Assembly: GCA_021774695.1 (NCBI GenBank)
Contig: JAJFIU010000103.1
Coordinates: 1-48,123 of the forward strand
Direction: 5' to 3'
From: Alphaproteobacteria bacterium
GTDB taxonomy: Bacteria > Pseudomonadota > Alphaproteobacteria > Sphingomonadales > Kordiimonadaceae
Length of the DNA: 48,123 nucleotides
The notes under the pieces are model-generated. The model was not told the DNA's origin, searched no databases, and saw only the letters and a program-made list of their open reading frames with translations. The translations under genes and the position numbers were made by a program. The number at the start of each line of letters is the position of its first letter. The stretch's first letter is position 1. Positions 26,626 through 35,879 of this stretch are shown piece by piece.

Positions 26626-26786
26626 GCCACAGGTTTCCTGAATGTATTATGAACGAGAAAATTAGACCAATGTATGGCAGGCCGCTTGCGGCGGAAGATA
26701 TGGGGTTATTTGACGATAGGATTTGCTGGGTCAGCTGTCGGTATTATCTGCTTTCGCGAACCACGACGCAGCAGTTGGCGGTGCGT

Positions 26787-27419
26787 TTATGCGCCTTCTG
26801 CGGGGTCAACTGTTTGTAAGGCGCCGATGCGGGGTCGGAAGAAGGATACTTTTCGAAGGATCTGTGTCGGGATGAACTGGAAAATTATCGGCTCATAACT
26901 GTAAAAAATCTCGGTCGCCAGAATGGTTTCATCGTCGCGCATGGTCAAACCGGCGGGCAAAGTAGGGGCCTCACCTTCGATGCCAAATTCACTGGCCTTA
27001 CTCAACGAGCCGCCGCCGAGGCGCTGCCAGTAAATGCTGGCCGGATCGTCTACCGTTTGGCTGATAGCAGTGACAATAACCAATGCGTCTGCTCCCATTG
27101 CGTAAGGTGCCATTATCTGCGGAGCAGCTGAAAATATATCCAGCATGACATCTTCGGATATCTCTTCATCACGGGTTACAAGATCGGCAATGGAAACTAC
27201 CGAGTGCTGCAGTTTCAAGTTCACGAGCAAATAATTGCCGACCTCAACAATCCCGGTCAGGAAAGATACAAACAGTGGCATGGCAAGCGCCAGCTCCGCC
27301 AAAATGGCGCCGCGTTCATCGCGCTTGAGCCTGCGCAGCAACCGCGCAGTTACACCAACAGGTGTTTGCCGGTTTGGGCTGGTGGCTCTAGGTTGATGCA
27401 GAGGGTTAAAAAGGCTCAT
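26787..27419 (-). CDS. TadE/TadF-like pseudopilin
   Basis: A 210-residue minor pilin-like protein. DERGAILAELALAMPLFVSFLTGIVEV near residues 35-61 is the TadE-type anchor: a prepilin-like site with Glu followed by a hydrophobic helix. The periplasmic part ends in an RPRIGALQTVDPAEGA tail. It likely primes or caps the Flp pilus and is cut by CpaA. The start at 27419 overlaps the end of tadE by 14 bases, so the genes are tightly coupled. Its stop is 241 bases before the RTX gene. Confidence 0.85.
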   Translation of the reverse strand: MSLFNPLHQPRATSPNRQTPVGVTARLLRRLKRDERGAILAELALAMPLFVSFLTGIVEVGNYLLVNLKLQHSVVSIADLVTRDEEISEDVMLDIFSAAPQIMAPYAMGADALVIVTAISQTVDDPASIYWQRLGGGSLSKASEFGIEGEAPTLPAGLTMRDDETILATEIFYSYEPIIFQFIPTQILRKVSFFRPRIGALQTVDPAEGA

Positions 27420-27993
27420 TGCGTACCGCCACAGTTGAACTGATGTTAAGGGCCCTGTGCGCCCAGTCCATGAAGCCGGTTAAACTATTGGCGTCATAAT
27501 TGATGCGGTACAAAACGATATCGCCCGCGCCGCCCAGGCCAGCGATGGCCATGTCGTCATCCCACGCACCGTTGCCGTTAACGTCGGCGTAAGGTTCCCC
27601 TTCATCGTAATCTCCGCTGTCGTTTTGATCAGTGAAGGGTTCGGGTTCCCCGATATCGGCGAATTGCTCGTAAACCAATGTTTCGATCACCACAGTATCC
27701 ATATCAACCATGCCGAAGGTTTGCTTTTCAATGATGGCGCGTACCTGATCTTCGCGGGTTACACCGTCGTCTGCACCGCCGGTTACACCGAAGCGAGATG
27801 CATGAAGCACAGCATTTTCAACCGAAGCGGAGACAAAGAAAAAATTGGATATCTCAAATACACCGATCAATACGGCCAGTAAAATCGGCAGGCCAAGCGC
27901 TGCTTCAACCATTGCGCTTCCGCGCTCATCGGCAGCAAGGCGCTTCATTTGCCGGATTTTAGACAGGTGCCAAAATTTAAACAGGGCGATCAT
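27406..27993 (-). CDS. tadE: TadE pseudopilin with two EF-hand-like loops
   Basis: A 195-residue TadE-family minor pilin. The anchor is DERGSAMVEAALGLPILLAVL (residues 22-42). Residues 122-148 contain two calcium-binding-type loops back to back, DQNDSGDYDEGE and DVNGNGAWDDDM, following the DxNxxG pattern of EF-hand and dockerin-like sites. Its ATG overlaps the tadG stop (ATGA). The loops suggest that the pilus tip or assembly is calcium dependent, an inference that fits the adjacent RTX gene. Similar D-x-N-x-N-G loops do occur in other alphaproteobacterial TadE proteins. Confidence 0.88.
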   Translation of the reverse strand: MIALFKFWHLSKIRQMKRLAADERGSAMVEAALGLPILLAVLIGVFEISNFFFVSASVENAVLHASRFGVTGGADDGVTREDQVRAIIEKQTFGMVDMDTVVIETLVYEQFADIGEPEPFTDQNDSGDYDEGEPYADVNGNGAWDDDMAIAGLGGAGDIVLYRINYDANSLTGFMDWAHRALNISSTVAVRNEPF

Positions 27994-29471
27994 TTCGATA
28001 GCCGCAAGTTAGACAGCTGCCTGCCAATCGTCTCGAACGCTGATTCCAGCGACGCCGCTGTTGGCGCGTGAAAATAAAAGCTGGGATTGGTGGCACAGTT
28101 TTCAAAAGCTGTTTGTACCGCTCCGTCGGGCGTTGTACCGAAGGTGATCGAGTAAATGATCACACTGTCGCTCTTGATATTGGCGCAAATCCGGTCAAAT
28201 CGGTCATCAAGATCATCGCGAGCATCATAAACTGACCCATGTCCCATATCGGATATTCGACCATAGGAGGTATAGTCCGAGCCACCCAGCACAGCGTCTG
28301 CCGAAATAAATTCGTTCTTGCCGTCCGTTAGTACAACGATCACTTTGTCCATGAAGGGGGTATCGTGGTCTACTGGCAATTCAGGCTCACTTTCGAGCCA
28401 AAGACCACGCCAACGCGGGCTGAGCACACGCCAGCCCCAAGCCAGGCCCATGGGTGTCGCTGTGCCGCCGAACGACCAGGGTGCCATGTCGTCAATGGCG
28501 TCCAGAATTTTGGTCTTCTCGGCCACAAGAGGCGTGATCTGTTCGCCGCAACCTTTGTTTGGACCGAGAGCAGCGCTGCGATCATTCGCTTCAACAATGG
28601 TAACTTCATTGCCGTTGTCATCATCAATCCAATTATTGTCAATATACCGGGTCCGGCCACGCCGATCCACATAGGAATAATCAGTGTCCTGCCAATAAAA
28701 GGGTTCAAATGCCTCTATAGCTGGCGGATCATCGGTTTCGTCGAGCCCATCGGCGCGCGCGGCAACACAGCCTGTCCAAACTGTGTCTGGAAAGCCTGTG
28801 TCCACAAGTGTTTGGCCAGCCGCGCTGAGCCACGCAGTTTGCGCGCCCCCGACATTCACATGGGTGATATAGGGAACAACCCCGACCCACAGGTTGGTGT
28901 TTGTTTCGTCGTCGCCGTAAACTGTTTCGATCAGGTTTGTCGCTGCTTCTTTCATGGTATCGATTTTGCCGTCGTGACGCATGGAGCCGGTGTTGTCCAT
29001 AACCAGAACCAGCTCCATACCGCGGGTTTCCCGGGATATTTCGGTGCTGGCGGATACCGTAATATCGCCGAAGCCAAAAATACTCATGAAGGTTGCGCTA
29101 ACCGTTGCATCGGCCTCTAGGGTAATCACTTCATTGTCGTTGCTAACGGTAATGGTCATGTTGGCGGCGGAGGCAACATTGTCCACGGACGCAATGTTAA
29201 CCTCAAAAAATTCGCGGGCATCGGCTTCCATATTGTCGACGTCAAGCGCGTGCCCCGCTGCCAAACCGGCACTGTCCAGAGACTTTTGCAATACGTCTTT
29301 GACATAAAACATACGGGCGCCGTCCACTGTCAGGCCAGCCGCGCCTGTGAGCACCAGCATGCCGCCAGCAACTGCCGGTATTAGACTGCCGCGCTCGTCG
29401 CTTATTAAGCGCGCCCAGAACTTGTCGCCGAGCCCTTTGATCGATAAACCCAGGTGTGATGATGATTTCAT
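27990..29471 (-). CDS. tadG: TadG-like protein with von Willebrand A domain
   Basis: A 493-residue pilus-associated protein. DERGSLIPAVAGGMLVLTGAAGL (residues 25-47) is the TadG/Flp-type N-terminal anchor. After a putative TadE/G beta domain to residue 150, a VWA domain starts with ELVLVMDNTGSM, where DNTGS at 159-163 is the metal-ion-dependent adhesion motif. FMDKVIVVLTDGKNEF marks a later VWA strand. TadG proteins are proposed to anchor the pilus or bind surfaces. It is the first gene of the tadG-tadE-tadF unit, with GGTAGG before ATG 29471. Confidence 0.9.
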   Translation of the reverse strand: MKSSSHLGLSIKGLGDKFWARLISDERGSLIPAVAGGMLVLTGAAGLTVDGARMFYVKDVLQKSLDSAGLAAGHALDVDNMEADAREFFEVNIASVDNVASAANMTITVSNDNEVITLEADATVSATFMSIFGFGDITVSASTEISRETRGMELVLVMDNTGSMRHDGKIDTMKEAATNLIETVYGDDETNTNLWVGVVPYITHVNVGGAQTAWLSAAGQTLVDTGFPDTVWTGCVAARADGLDETDDPPAIEAFEPFYWQDTDYSYVDRRGRTRYIDNNWIDDDNGNEVTIVEANDRSAALGPNKGCGEQITPLVAEKTKILDAIDDMAPWSFGGTATPMGLAWGWRVLSPRWRGLWLESEPELPVDHDTPFMDKVIVVLTDGKNEFISADAVLGGSDYTSYGRISDMGHGSVYDARDDLDDRFDRICANIKSDSVIIYSITFGTTPDGAVQTAFENCATNPSFYFHAPTAASLESAFETIGRQLSNLRLSK

Positions 29472-29827
29472 TTGCCTACCTGTTGCCTGATTTAGAAGGG
29501 GAACTCTATGGTCACAATCACAAAAAGTTGTAAATGAAAGCAGACAATTGTAGCTTATATTTAGTTAATAAACTGGGCGGGAGATGGTTAACTTCGAAGG
29601 TAGACCTTGACTCTGTCGTCGATGATTTATTCATTAAAATCAATATGATAATAGGTGGTTCTCTTTGAGTGCATCTTTGCACCGGGCGGCCCCACATGGT
29701 AGCGATGGCAGATATTAATAATTATTCGTCTTGGCAATATTAAGGGTTGAATCCGGGTTGCCATAGTGACTACGATACGTCGGGGTCAGTAAGAACCTGC
29801 ACTGCGACTGGAAGGCGGGTCGAAAAC
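29472..29827. other. Intergenic region between tadG and the hydrolase gene
   Basis: An AT-rich divergent promoter region of 356 bases. It holds a short hairpin (GTGCA/TGCAC near 29670-29684) and, on the plus strand, a TTGACT at 29607-29612 with only a poor -10 after it. No gene or repeat is evident. Confidence 0.4.
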
Positions 29828-30829
29828 GTGAGTAACGATAAGTATCCTTCGGCGGACTTGCTGGCTGAAGCCAAGGAAAAGCGCCGGGTTCCTCCCGAAG
29901 ACGTGATTTTCGATTACTTCAATTCCTCGGACGGCGAATCGATGCGATTTGCGCGTTTCCCTGCAAGCAAGGTAGTTGAGACCAAAGGAACCATTATCTT
30001 CCTGCCGGGTCGCACTGAGTTTATCGAAAAATTCATCGAAGATATCCATATCTGGAATGGTATCGGCTTTGCGTGTGCCGCTATGGATCTGCGCGGCCAG
30101 GGCATGTCATCGCGTATTCATCCAAACCGCGACAAACATTATGTAAGAAGTTTTGACCCTCACATAGAAGACGTGCATCAGCTGTTTGAAAAAGCGATAG
30201 CGGGCAAGATGCCCAAACCTTACATTCTCATGGGCCATTCTGCAGGCAGCCATGTGATGCTAAGGTTTCTGCATGATTATCCGCGGGACGCTGACGCTGC
30301 TATTCTTGTAGCTCCCATGGTGCGGATTGCAGCGGGCGGTACCCCGCGAATGGTCACGCATTGCATCTCTTTCATAATGAACTTTGTTGGCTTGGGTGCG
30401 GCTTATGTCCCCGGCCATACTGCATTTAAAGACGGGCGTTGGGGATGGCGCCGTATGTTAACCCACGACGATGAACGCTTTAAAGACGAAGATCATTTTA
30501 TCAATAACAAGGATCGGCGGCTGGCTGTAGGCGGAGTGACCTATAAATGGTTGCTAGAGGCTATGCGCTCCTGCGACATTTTAAATGCGCCGGGCTACGC
30601 TGAAGAAATCAACGCGCCTATTCTCATTTTACAGGCCGGCGAAGACCAGATCGTGGACAATAAGGCGCAAAGCGACATTGCAGAACACCTTCCCAATGGG
30701 CGCATTGTCAAGATTGACGGGGCAATGCACGAAATTCTGAAAGAAACTGACGAGCATAGGGAAAAGGTTTGGGAAGCAATTGCTGACTTTATCGATTTAA
30801 AGGAGGGGCCCGATTTCTCGGTTCTGTAG
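29828..30829 (+). CDS. Alpha/beta hydrolase, lysophospholipase/monoglyceride lipase-like
   Basis: A 333-residue serine hydrolase of the Hydrolase_4 group. GTIIFLPGRTEFIEKF supplies the oxyanion strand, MDLRGQGMSS is the typical loop before helix A, and the nucleophile elbow is GHSAGS (MGHSAGSHVMLRF). The likely acid is in LQAGEDQIVDN and the base in DGAMHEILKE. These are standard features of PldB-like lysophospholipases. GTG 29828 (VSNDKYPS) is preferred; a TTG at 29747 would extend it by 27 residues without a good ribosome site. No signal peptide is seen. It converges on the TetR gene. Confidence 0.85.
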   Translation: MSNDKYPSADLLAEAKEKRRVPPEDVIFDYFNSSDGESMRFARFPASKVVETKGTIIFLPGRTEFIEKFIEDIHIWNGIGFACAAMDLRGQGMSSRIHPNRDKHYVRSFDPHIEDVHQLFEKAIAGKMPKPYILMGHSAGSHVMLRFLHDYPRDADAAILVAPMVRIAAGGTPRMVTHCISFIMNFVGLGAAYVPGHTAFKDGRWGWRRMLTHDDERFKDEDHFINNKDRRLAVGGVTYKWLLEAMRSCDILNAPGYAEEINAPILILQAGEDQIVDNKAQSDIAEHLPNGRIVKIDGAMHEILKETDEHREKVWEAIADFIDLKEGPDFSVL

Positions 30830-30876
30830 CGGTCTTCGACTTTTTGGCTCTTTTCGGTTTTCTGGTGAATTTCGGA

Positions 30877-31476
30877 TCAATCAGCCTTTGGGCTTTTAAA
30901 TCCTGCGTTTTCAAGAAACTGCTTGGTCATCGCTTTTAATTTATATTCTTCCCGAATAGTTTTACTGATCACATTCAGTCCGATCAGGAAAGTGAGAAGG
31001 CTCGTCGCAACGGTCTCGGTGTTAACCGCGGAATCAAGAGCGCCCTCGGCTTTTGCCTCGTCAACACGGGTGGTGAATTGCTGTAGTTTGCTATCAATAA
31101 AACCATACACACCTGGTGGAGCAGGCTTTTCTTCGTTTGCCTGAACAAAGCAATTGATGATCAGGCACCCGCGCGCCATCGGGTCCGAGGCAAGCTTTTC
31201 GCACACTTTGTTGAAGAAAATATGTAGCGAATCGCCAGCGGAAATGCCCGGAAATCTAGTCTCCAGATGTAGATCGATATTGTCGTTTTGGTAGCGAACC
31301 ATTGCTTCTGCAAACACGCTCTCGCAGGTTTCAAAGCTGTTGTAAAAGCTGGACCGAGTGATGGACATTGCGGTGGCAAGATCCGAGACAGAGGTCGGCG
31401 TATAGCCCTTTGCCCAAAAGGTATTCATCGCAATTTCAATTGCGTCATCTCGGTTGAATTTTGTCGGGCGTCCCAA
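30877..31476 (-). CDS. TetR-family transcriptional regulator
   Basis: A 199-residue repressor-type regulator. The helix-turn-helix is in the first 50 residues (AMNTFWAKGYTPTSVSDLATAM followed by ITRSSFYNSFETCESVF). The C-terminal ligand domain has FFNKVCEKLASDPMARGCLIIN, the AcrR-like TetR_C_6-style motif with the conserved GCL. The target is unknown. It lies 93 bases downstream of the phosphatase gene on the same strand and could be co-transcribed. Confidence 0.9.
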   Translation of the reverse strand: MGRPTKFNRDDAIEIAMNTFWAKGYTPTSVSDLATAMSITRSSFYNSFETCESVFAEAMVRYQNDNIDLHLETRFPGISAGDSLHIFFNKVCEKLASDPMARGCLIINCFVQANEEKPAPPGVYGFIDSKLQQFTTRVDEAKAEGALDSAVNTETVATSLLTFLIGLNVISKTIREEYKLKAMTKQFLENAGFKSPKAD

Positions 31477-31569
31477 AGGTCACTCCGTTAATTTATAAAT
31501 CGCAAAACTGCTCTTTATATCTGCGGGCCAATCATACGGTGAGTTTGACCGAAAATGCAACGTTTGGAC

Positions 31570-32373
31570 TTAATTGCGGTCGAACGCAGCCGTTATTTTC
31601 AGTAACTTTCCGGCAAGTTCTGGGTCGCCGACCGCGAGCAGCCGGCCTGACGACCCCGGGCTTTCACCCGACCAGCCGGTTGCAGAGCCACCAGCGCCGC
31701 GCACGACCGGGATAAGCGCCATCATATCGTAGGGCTGTAGCCCTGACTCGATGACCACATCCATAAAGCCGCTAGACAAAATAGCATAGGCGTAACAGTC
31801 CATGCCGTACCGCGCCAATTTGCTCTTGCCCAGTATCTTGTCAAACAGCGGTCGTTCAGCATCCGTGAACAGGTTGGGGTCGGTGGTGGATAGAGTGGCT
31901 GTGCTCAGAGACGGGCAAAATCTCGTGGTTATAGGGTTGCCGTTCAAGGTTGCCCCGGTTGTCCAGCCCAGATAGCGCTCGCCCATATAGGGCTGGTCGA
32001 TAACACCTATAACTGGCTCGCCGTAGTAGCGCAGGCCAATTAACGTCCCCCACGTCGGCAGGCCTGAAATGAAAGCGCGGGTGCCGTCGATAGGGTCCAG
32101 CACCCATTCAAAAGGACTATCGGTTTGCTTTCTGCCAAATTCCTCGCCGAATATCTGGTGGTCAGGGTATCGGGCTTCAATCAGGGTGCGTATTGCTTGT
32201 TCCGCGCCGCGGTCGGCTTGGGTAACCGGGTCGAATCGGCCATCCGAGAGCTTATTTTCTACCGTTACCGGCTGTCTGAAATACTTGAGCGAAACTTCCG
32301 CTGCAGCGTCGGCAAGCACGCAGGAAAATGCTTTAAGCTCTTCGGTTTCAGCTTTTGGCAGACTGCTATTCAT
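31570..32373 (-). CDS. Inositol-monophosphatase-family enzyme, likely histidinol phosphatase
   Basis: A 267-residue magnesium-dependent phosphatase. The metal site is complete: GEEFG at residues 76-80, and DPIDGTRAF at 93-101 with Asp93, Asp96 and Gly97-Thr98. The C-terminal ligand Asp is in LQPYDMMALIPVVRGAGG. The DPIDGTRAFISGLPTWGTLIGL stretch is characteristic of the HisN-type histidinol-phosphate phosphatases of alphaproteobacteria, which act in histidine biosynthesis. No other his gene is nearby, so SuhB-like or CysQ-like activity is the main alternative. Confidence 0.85.
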   Translation of the reverse strand: MNSSLPKAETEELKAFSCVLADAAAEVSLKYFRQPVTVENKLSDGRFDPVTQADRGAEQAIRTLIEARYPDHQIFGEEFGRKQTDSPFEWVLDPIDGTRAFISGLPTWGTLIGLRYYGEPVIGVIDQPYMGERYLGWTTGATLNGNPITTRFCPSLSTATLSTTDPNLFTDAERPLFDKILGKSKLARYGMDCYAYAILSSGFMDVVIESGLQPYDMMALIPVVRGAGGSATGWSGESPGSSGRLLAVGDPELAGKLLKITAAFDRN

Positions 32374-32465
32374 TGTTTAACTCGCGGATTAAATTTTGAA
32401 GGGCCAGATGGGTTGCAAATCCTTATCTGTTAGACCACAACAGGGCTGTAAAGATCAATGGAGCG

Positions 32466-33596
32466 ATGATGCATACGGTCGATTTTCTTGTTGTGGGTGC
32501 TGGCATTGCCGGTGCGGGTGCTGCGTATCGGTTGGCCGGGCACGGGGATGTGCTGATCTGCGATATGGAAGACCAGGCGGGGTATCACACCACCGGCAGA
32601 TCTGCAGCTTTCTATGCTGAAACATACGGCGGCAAAAAAGTGCAGCCTCTTACCTCTAGTTCAAAGGATTTTTTGCACCGGCCACCTCTCGGATTTAGTG
32701 AGACCCCACTGATCACCGAACTTGGGGCTGTCCATGTTTTTGATTCCGGGCAAAAACCGCGCGCATTAGAGAAATTCAAGGCGATGGTTGGTGCACTGTC
32801 GCATATTTACTTGCTGGAAGCTGATGAATTAGCCGCCACATATCCGCACCTTGTCAGCGACCGTTTCGTTGGCGCTATTGTTGACAGTGAATGCGGAAAT
32901 CTGGATGTGGCAGCCCTGCACCAGGGTTATTTGCGAGCTGCCAAAAAAATGGGCGCCGAGATGTTGCTGGGCGCAGATTTTGAAAGCGCCACTTATGCAG
33001 ATGGTCACTGGACAGTGCACATACGCGGCCGCAGCCTGCAGGCGCGGTATATCGTCAATTGCGCCGGTGCCTGGGGTGATCAGATAGCCGAAAGATGCGG
33101 CCTGTTGCCGATCGGGCTTGAACCAATGCAACGGACGCTGGTGGCGGTACCGGTTTCTGATGAATTTCCCTTTGATCCGCGTCACCCGGTCATCTTTGAT
33201 TTTGACGAGGCATTTTATTTCAAACCGGAAGGCCGTGGTTATCTGGTCTCGCCCGCCGATGAAACCCCGGTCGCACCGTATGATAGCCAACCGGCGCTGG
33301 AAGACGTGGCGATTGCTGTTGATTGTTTTGAACGGGCGACAGGATCCACTGTACCCAAGGTCGATGCAAAATGGTCAGGCCTGCGCACTTTCGCGCCTGA
33401 CCGAACGCCCGTTATTGGTTTTGACCGGAATTCGGACGCTTTTTTCTGGAATGTGGGACAGGGCGGATACGGTATTCAAACCTCGCCCGCATGGTCCCGG
33501 CTTACTGCATCCCTGATTTTGGGTCATGGTATGCCGGACGACATTTTGGCATACGGAGCCAAGCTGGATTGGTATTCGCCTACCCGCTTCACCTGA
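32466..33596 (+). CDS. FAD-dependent DAO-type oxidoreductase
   Basis: A 376-residue flavoprotein of the D-amino-acid oxidase superfamily. The dinucleotide-binding motif is VVGAGIAGAGAAYRL at residues 9-23, followed by the acidic end DME at 34-36. GYHTTGRSAAFYAETYGG is the family's second FAD contact. A C-terminal WSGLRTFAPDRTPVIGFD and WNVGQGGYGIQTSPAW complete the flavin site. The profile resembles D-arginine dehydrogenase/glycine oxidase-like enzymes. The substrate is probably an amino acid or amine, not determinable. Two adjacent ATGs (32466, 32469) are possible starts. Confidence 0.88.
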   Translation: MMHTVDFLVVGAGIAGAGAAYRLAGHGDVLICDMEDQAGYHTTGRSAAFYAETYGGKKVQPLTSSSKDFLHRPPLGFSETPLITELGAVHVFDSGQKPRALEKFKAMVGALSHIYLLEADELAATYPHLVSDRFVGAIVDSECGNLDVAALHQGYLRAAKKMGAEMLLGADFESATYADGHWTVHIRGRSLQARYIVNCAGAWGDQIAERCGLLPIGLEPMQRTLVAVPVSDEFPFDPRHPVIFDFDEAFYFKPEGRGYLVSPADETPVAPYDSQPALEDVAIAVDCFERATGSTVPKVDAKWSGLRTFAPDRTPVIGFDRNSDAFFWNVGQGGYGIQTSPAWSRLTASLILGHGMPDDILAYGAKLDWYSPTRFT

Positions 33597-33634
33597 CTTT
33601 TATTTGTTACCGTATGGCTATAACCCGCGGCTAA

Positions 33635-33660
33635 TGTCACCGGGGATTAGCCCGGTGACA
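33635..33660. terminator. Hairpin between convergent genes
   Basis: A 10-bp perfect stem TGTCACCGGG/CCCGGTGACA with a six-base loop, 38 bases after the oxidoreductase stop and 12 bases past the end of the opposite gene. No T-run follows, so it may serve both strands as a weak terminator or as an RNA end protector. Confidence 0.5.
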
Positions 33661-33672
33661 TAGTGTTAGTCG

Positions 33673-33999
33673 CTATGTGCGATGGTCGCTGTGCTGCCCG
33701 CGTTTTTGGCTGCGGTATCGTTTCCTCGTTTCGCGGTAATCTTCCTCTTCCGGTTCGGCGCGATTTCGTTTTTTGCCAAACGCAAAGACCAAAATCACCG
33801 ACCCAACGGTGGCCGCTATCAGGTCGCCGGCCAAACCAGTTGGTCCTAAGCCAAGAATATTGAATAAAAAGTCACCGATCAGGCCGCCAAATATGCCTAG
33901 TATAATGTTACCGAGAGCGCCGTAGCCTTTGCCGCGTAATATATGCCCCGCCAGATATCCGGCTGCGGCACCGATTAATATTGATCCAATGATCCCCAT
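33673..33999 (-). CDS. GlsB/YeaQ/YmgE-family stress membrane protein
   Basis: A 108-residue membrane protein with three glycine-rich helices: IIGSILIGAAAGYLAGHIL, NIILGIFGGLIGDFLFNIL and LIAATVGSVILVFAFG. This matches the transglycosylase-associated/GlsB family. Family members are small stress-response proteins of unclear function. The C-terminal 30 residues are a charged tail rich in Arg, Lys and Glu, an extension absent from most relatives. It lies 28 bases after another small stress membrane protein on the same strand. Confidence 0.88.
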   Translation of the reverse strand: MGIIGSILIGAAAGYLAGHILRGKGYGALGNIILGIFGGLIGDFLFNILGLGPTGLAGDLIAATVGSVILVFAFGKKRNRAEPEEEDYRETRKRYRSQKRGQHSDHRT

Positions 34000-34027
34000 A
34001 AATTTCCTCCTTCAATTTCGTTTCGAA

Positions 34028-34234
34028 TCAGTAACGACCGTAACGGCGGCCATAGTCCATTTCGCGCCTAAGCTCTTCGTTGCGGTATTGGCTCAGGCTA
34101 TAAATTGCCCAGATAGCCGCAACGGGCCAACCGATGATGGTTAGCCACAAAAACGCGCAAAATAGCCCCTGAAACGGGCGGTTGATGGTGAAAAATACGA
34201 TTGGTGGTATTAAGATCGCCAATAGTAGGCGCAT
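34028..34234 (-). CDS. YqaE/Pmp3-type small membrane protein
   Basis: A 68-residue protein with two helices (LLLAILIPPIVFFTINRP and QGLFCAFLWLTIIGWPVAAIWAIY), the Pmp3/YqaE pattern. It carries a charged Tyr/Arg-rich tail EMDYGRRYGRY. Relatives respond to salt or membrane stress and modulate membrane potential in yeast. It is upstream of, and probably co-transcribed with, the GlsB-like gene, making a small stress pair. Confidence 0.85.
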   Translation of the reverse strand: MRLLLAILIPPIVFFTINRPFQGLFCAFLWLTIIGWPVAAIWAIYSLSQYRNEELRREMDYGRRYGRY

Positions 34235-34456
34235 CCGGTCCTCCTCTTACCTCGCTGTTAAGTCTTTTTTTATTAATTGTTATATAAAACACATAAGTAC
34301 GAAGCTGACCGGTTCAAGGGTGGGCTTTGGTTTCGGCACGATATTGGGGACTTTAGCCAGGTTGGTTTATTGATGCGCTTCGGGCGAGGAATTTCTGAAA
34401 AAACAGGAATGCCGCCCGTAAGGCCCCGGTATCTAACGCGTTTTGGGGCAAACTTG

Positions 34457-35821
34457 ATGATTAATTTTTTAAGAAAATTCAAAGTGAACGTTCGAATTTG
34501 GGCACTGACAATAATTTCCCTTTTGGGAACGGTTTTTATTGTATGGCAATATAGCTCGCTGGTGCAGGAGCTGAACGAAGGAATTGTTTCGGGGGCAGAA
34601 GCAGAATCGCATCAAACCACTGTTTATATTTACACAGGCATTTTATTCGCATTGATAATCATGCTGTCCGTATTGATTACTAACAGCGTTATGACCCCTC
34701 TAAGGCAGCTTCAAAGCGAGCTGACTAACTTGTCGGAAAGCAAGTATGATGTGCCGTTGGCTGGCTTGGATCACGGAGACGGAATAGCGGCCATGGCGCG
34801 GGCAGCGGAATTCCTGAGGCAAAATGCACTTGAGGCACAGCGGCTGCGAGAGGAAAATGAAGTCGCACGGCTTGAACGCGAGGAAGGCAAACGTCTGGCC
34901 GAAGCCGAAAAACAAGCTGCTGATAAGTTGAAAGTAGCGCAGGAAAAACAGCAGGCGGAAAAATCTTCAGTTGAACGCCAGCAATTGCAGACTGAGTTGG
35001 CCAGTACTTTTGAAGCAGAAGTTTCCGGCGTGATTCAATCTCTTTCAGGGTCGGTGGCTGAGCTGCAGATGGCGTCAGACACGATGTCAGAAGCTATCGA
35101 GCAAACCGGACTGGAAGTTAACGCCGCTGCATCAGCCACTGATGCTACTGGTCAGGACATGGTTTCGGTCGCCGAAGCGACAGAGGGCCTGACCGGCGCT
35201 ATCGGTGAAATTCGAACCCAAGTGGAATCAGCTAATACCACAACAATGAAGGCTATGGATGTTGTGCGTGAGGCTGAAACCCGGGTTGGGTCACTGTCCG
35301 CCGCATCGGACCGTATTGCCGAAGTGATCACGCTGATTAACGAGATTGCCGAACAAACCAACCTGTTGGCGCTTAATGCCACCATCGAAGCTGCGCGCGC
35401 TGGCGAGGCGGGTAGGGGTTTTGCGGTTGTTGCAAGCGAAGTAAAATCGCTGGCCAATCAAACTGCCAAAGCGACCCAGGAAATTGAACAGCAAGTGGGC
35501 GCAATGCAGACCGCAACCAGTGATACGGTTTCGTCGGTGCACTCGATTCGTGATGCGATTAAGCAGGTTAGCGAGATTTCGGGCATGATTGCTGCCGCTG
35601 TCGTTGAGCAAGAGGCTTCAACCGGCGAAATCAGCCGCAGCGTTCAAAATGCCAATCAGGGAACGGCAAATTTGGGCCAAAATGTTGGCCGGGTACAGGA
35701 AATGGCTGAGCGCAGCGCTGGTGCCGCCACGGTCGTTAATGCCGCTTCGGGCGGTCTTACTGAACAAGCGGGCGTACTTGAAAGCGCCGTATTTAACTTT
35801 CTGGAGCGCATGCGCAAATAA
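34457..35821 (+). CDS. Methyl-accepting chemotaxis protein with minimal periplasmic loop
   Basis: A 454-residue chemoreceptor. Two helices ([17 protein letters not shown] and [18 protein letters not shown]) flank only about 30 periplasmic residues, so there is no classical ligand domain. A HAMP domain ([15 protein letters not shown]) and a long charged coiled coil follow. The signalling hairpin is [21 protein letters not shown] then [22 protein letters not shown] 34457 is chosen: GGGGC lies seven bases before it and the 60 upstream residues look non-coding. No CheA/CheW or flagellar genes are adjacent. It may sense membrane state or cytoplasmic signals, or couple to the pilus; the last is speculation. 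Confidence 0.9.
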   Translation: MINFLRKFKVNVRIWALTIISLLGTVFIVWQYSSLVQELNEGIVSGAEAESHQTTVYIYTGILFALIIMLSVLITNSVMTPLRQLQSELTNLSESKYDVPLAGLDHGDGIAAMARAAEFLRQNALEAQRLREENEVARLEREEGKRLAEAEKQAADKLKVAQEKQQAEKSSVERQQLQTELASTFEAEVSGVIQSLSGSVAELQMASDTMSEAIEQTGLEVNAAASATDATGQDMVSVAEATEGLTGAIGEIRTQVESANTTTMKAMDVVREAETRVGSLSAASDRIAEVITLINEIAEQTNLLALNATIEAARAGEAGRGFAVVASEVKSLANQTAKATQEIEQQVGAMQTATSDTVSSVHSIRDAIKQVSEISGMIAAAVVEQEASTGEISRSVQNANQGTANLGQNVGRVQEMAERSAGAATVVNAASGGLTEQAGVLESAVFNFLERMRK

Positions 35822-35844
35822 GGCGGACGAATTTTCTTTTCATA

Positions 35845-35879
35845 AAAGCCATCCGTGTGACGCGCACGGGTGGTTTTTT
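35845..35879 (+). terminator. Rho-independent terminator after the chemoreceptor gene
   Basis: A stem of about ten pairs (GCCATCCGTG with CACGGGTGGT, allowing G-U pairs) and a seven-base loop, followed by six Ts at 35874-35879. It lies 24 bases past the stop. Confidence 0.8.

Noticed and set aside
26601..26898. Plus-strand frames of 72-74 codons upstream of and overlapping the tadE/F-like gene
   Set aside because: No ribosome site, no recognisable protein, and the 3' parts overlap a well-supported minus-strand gene.
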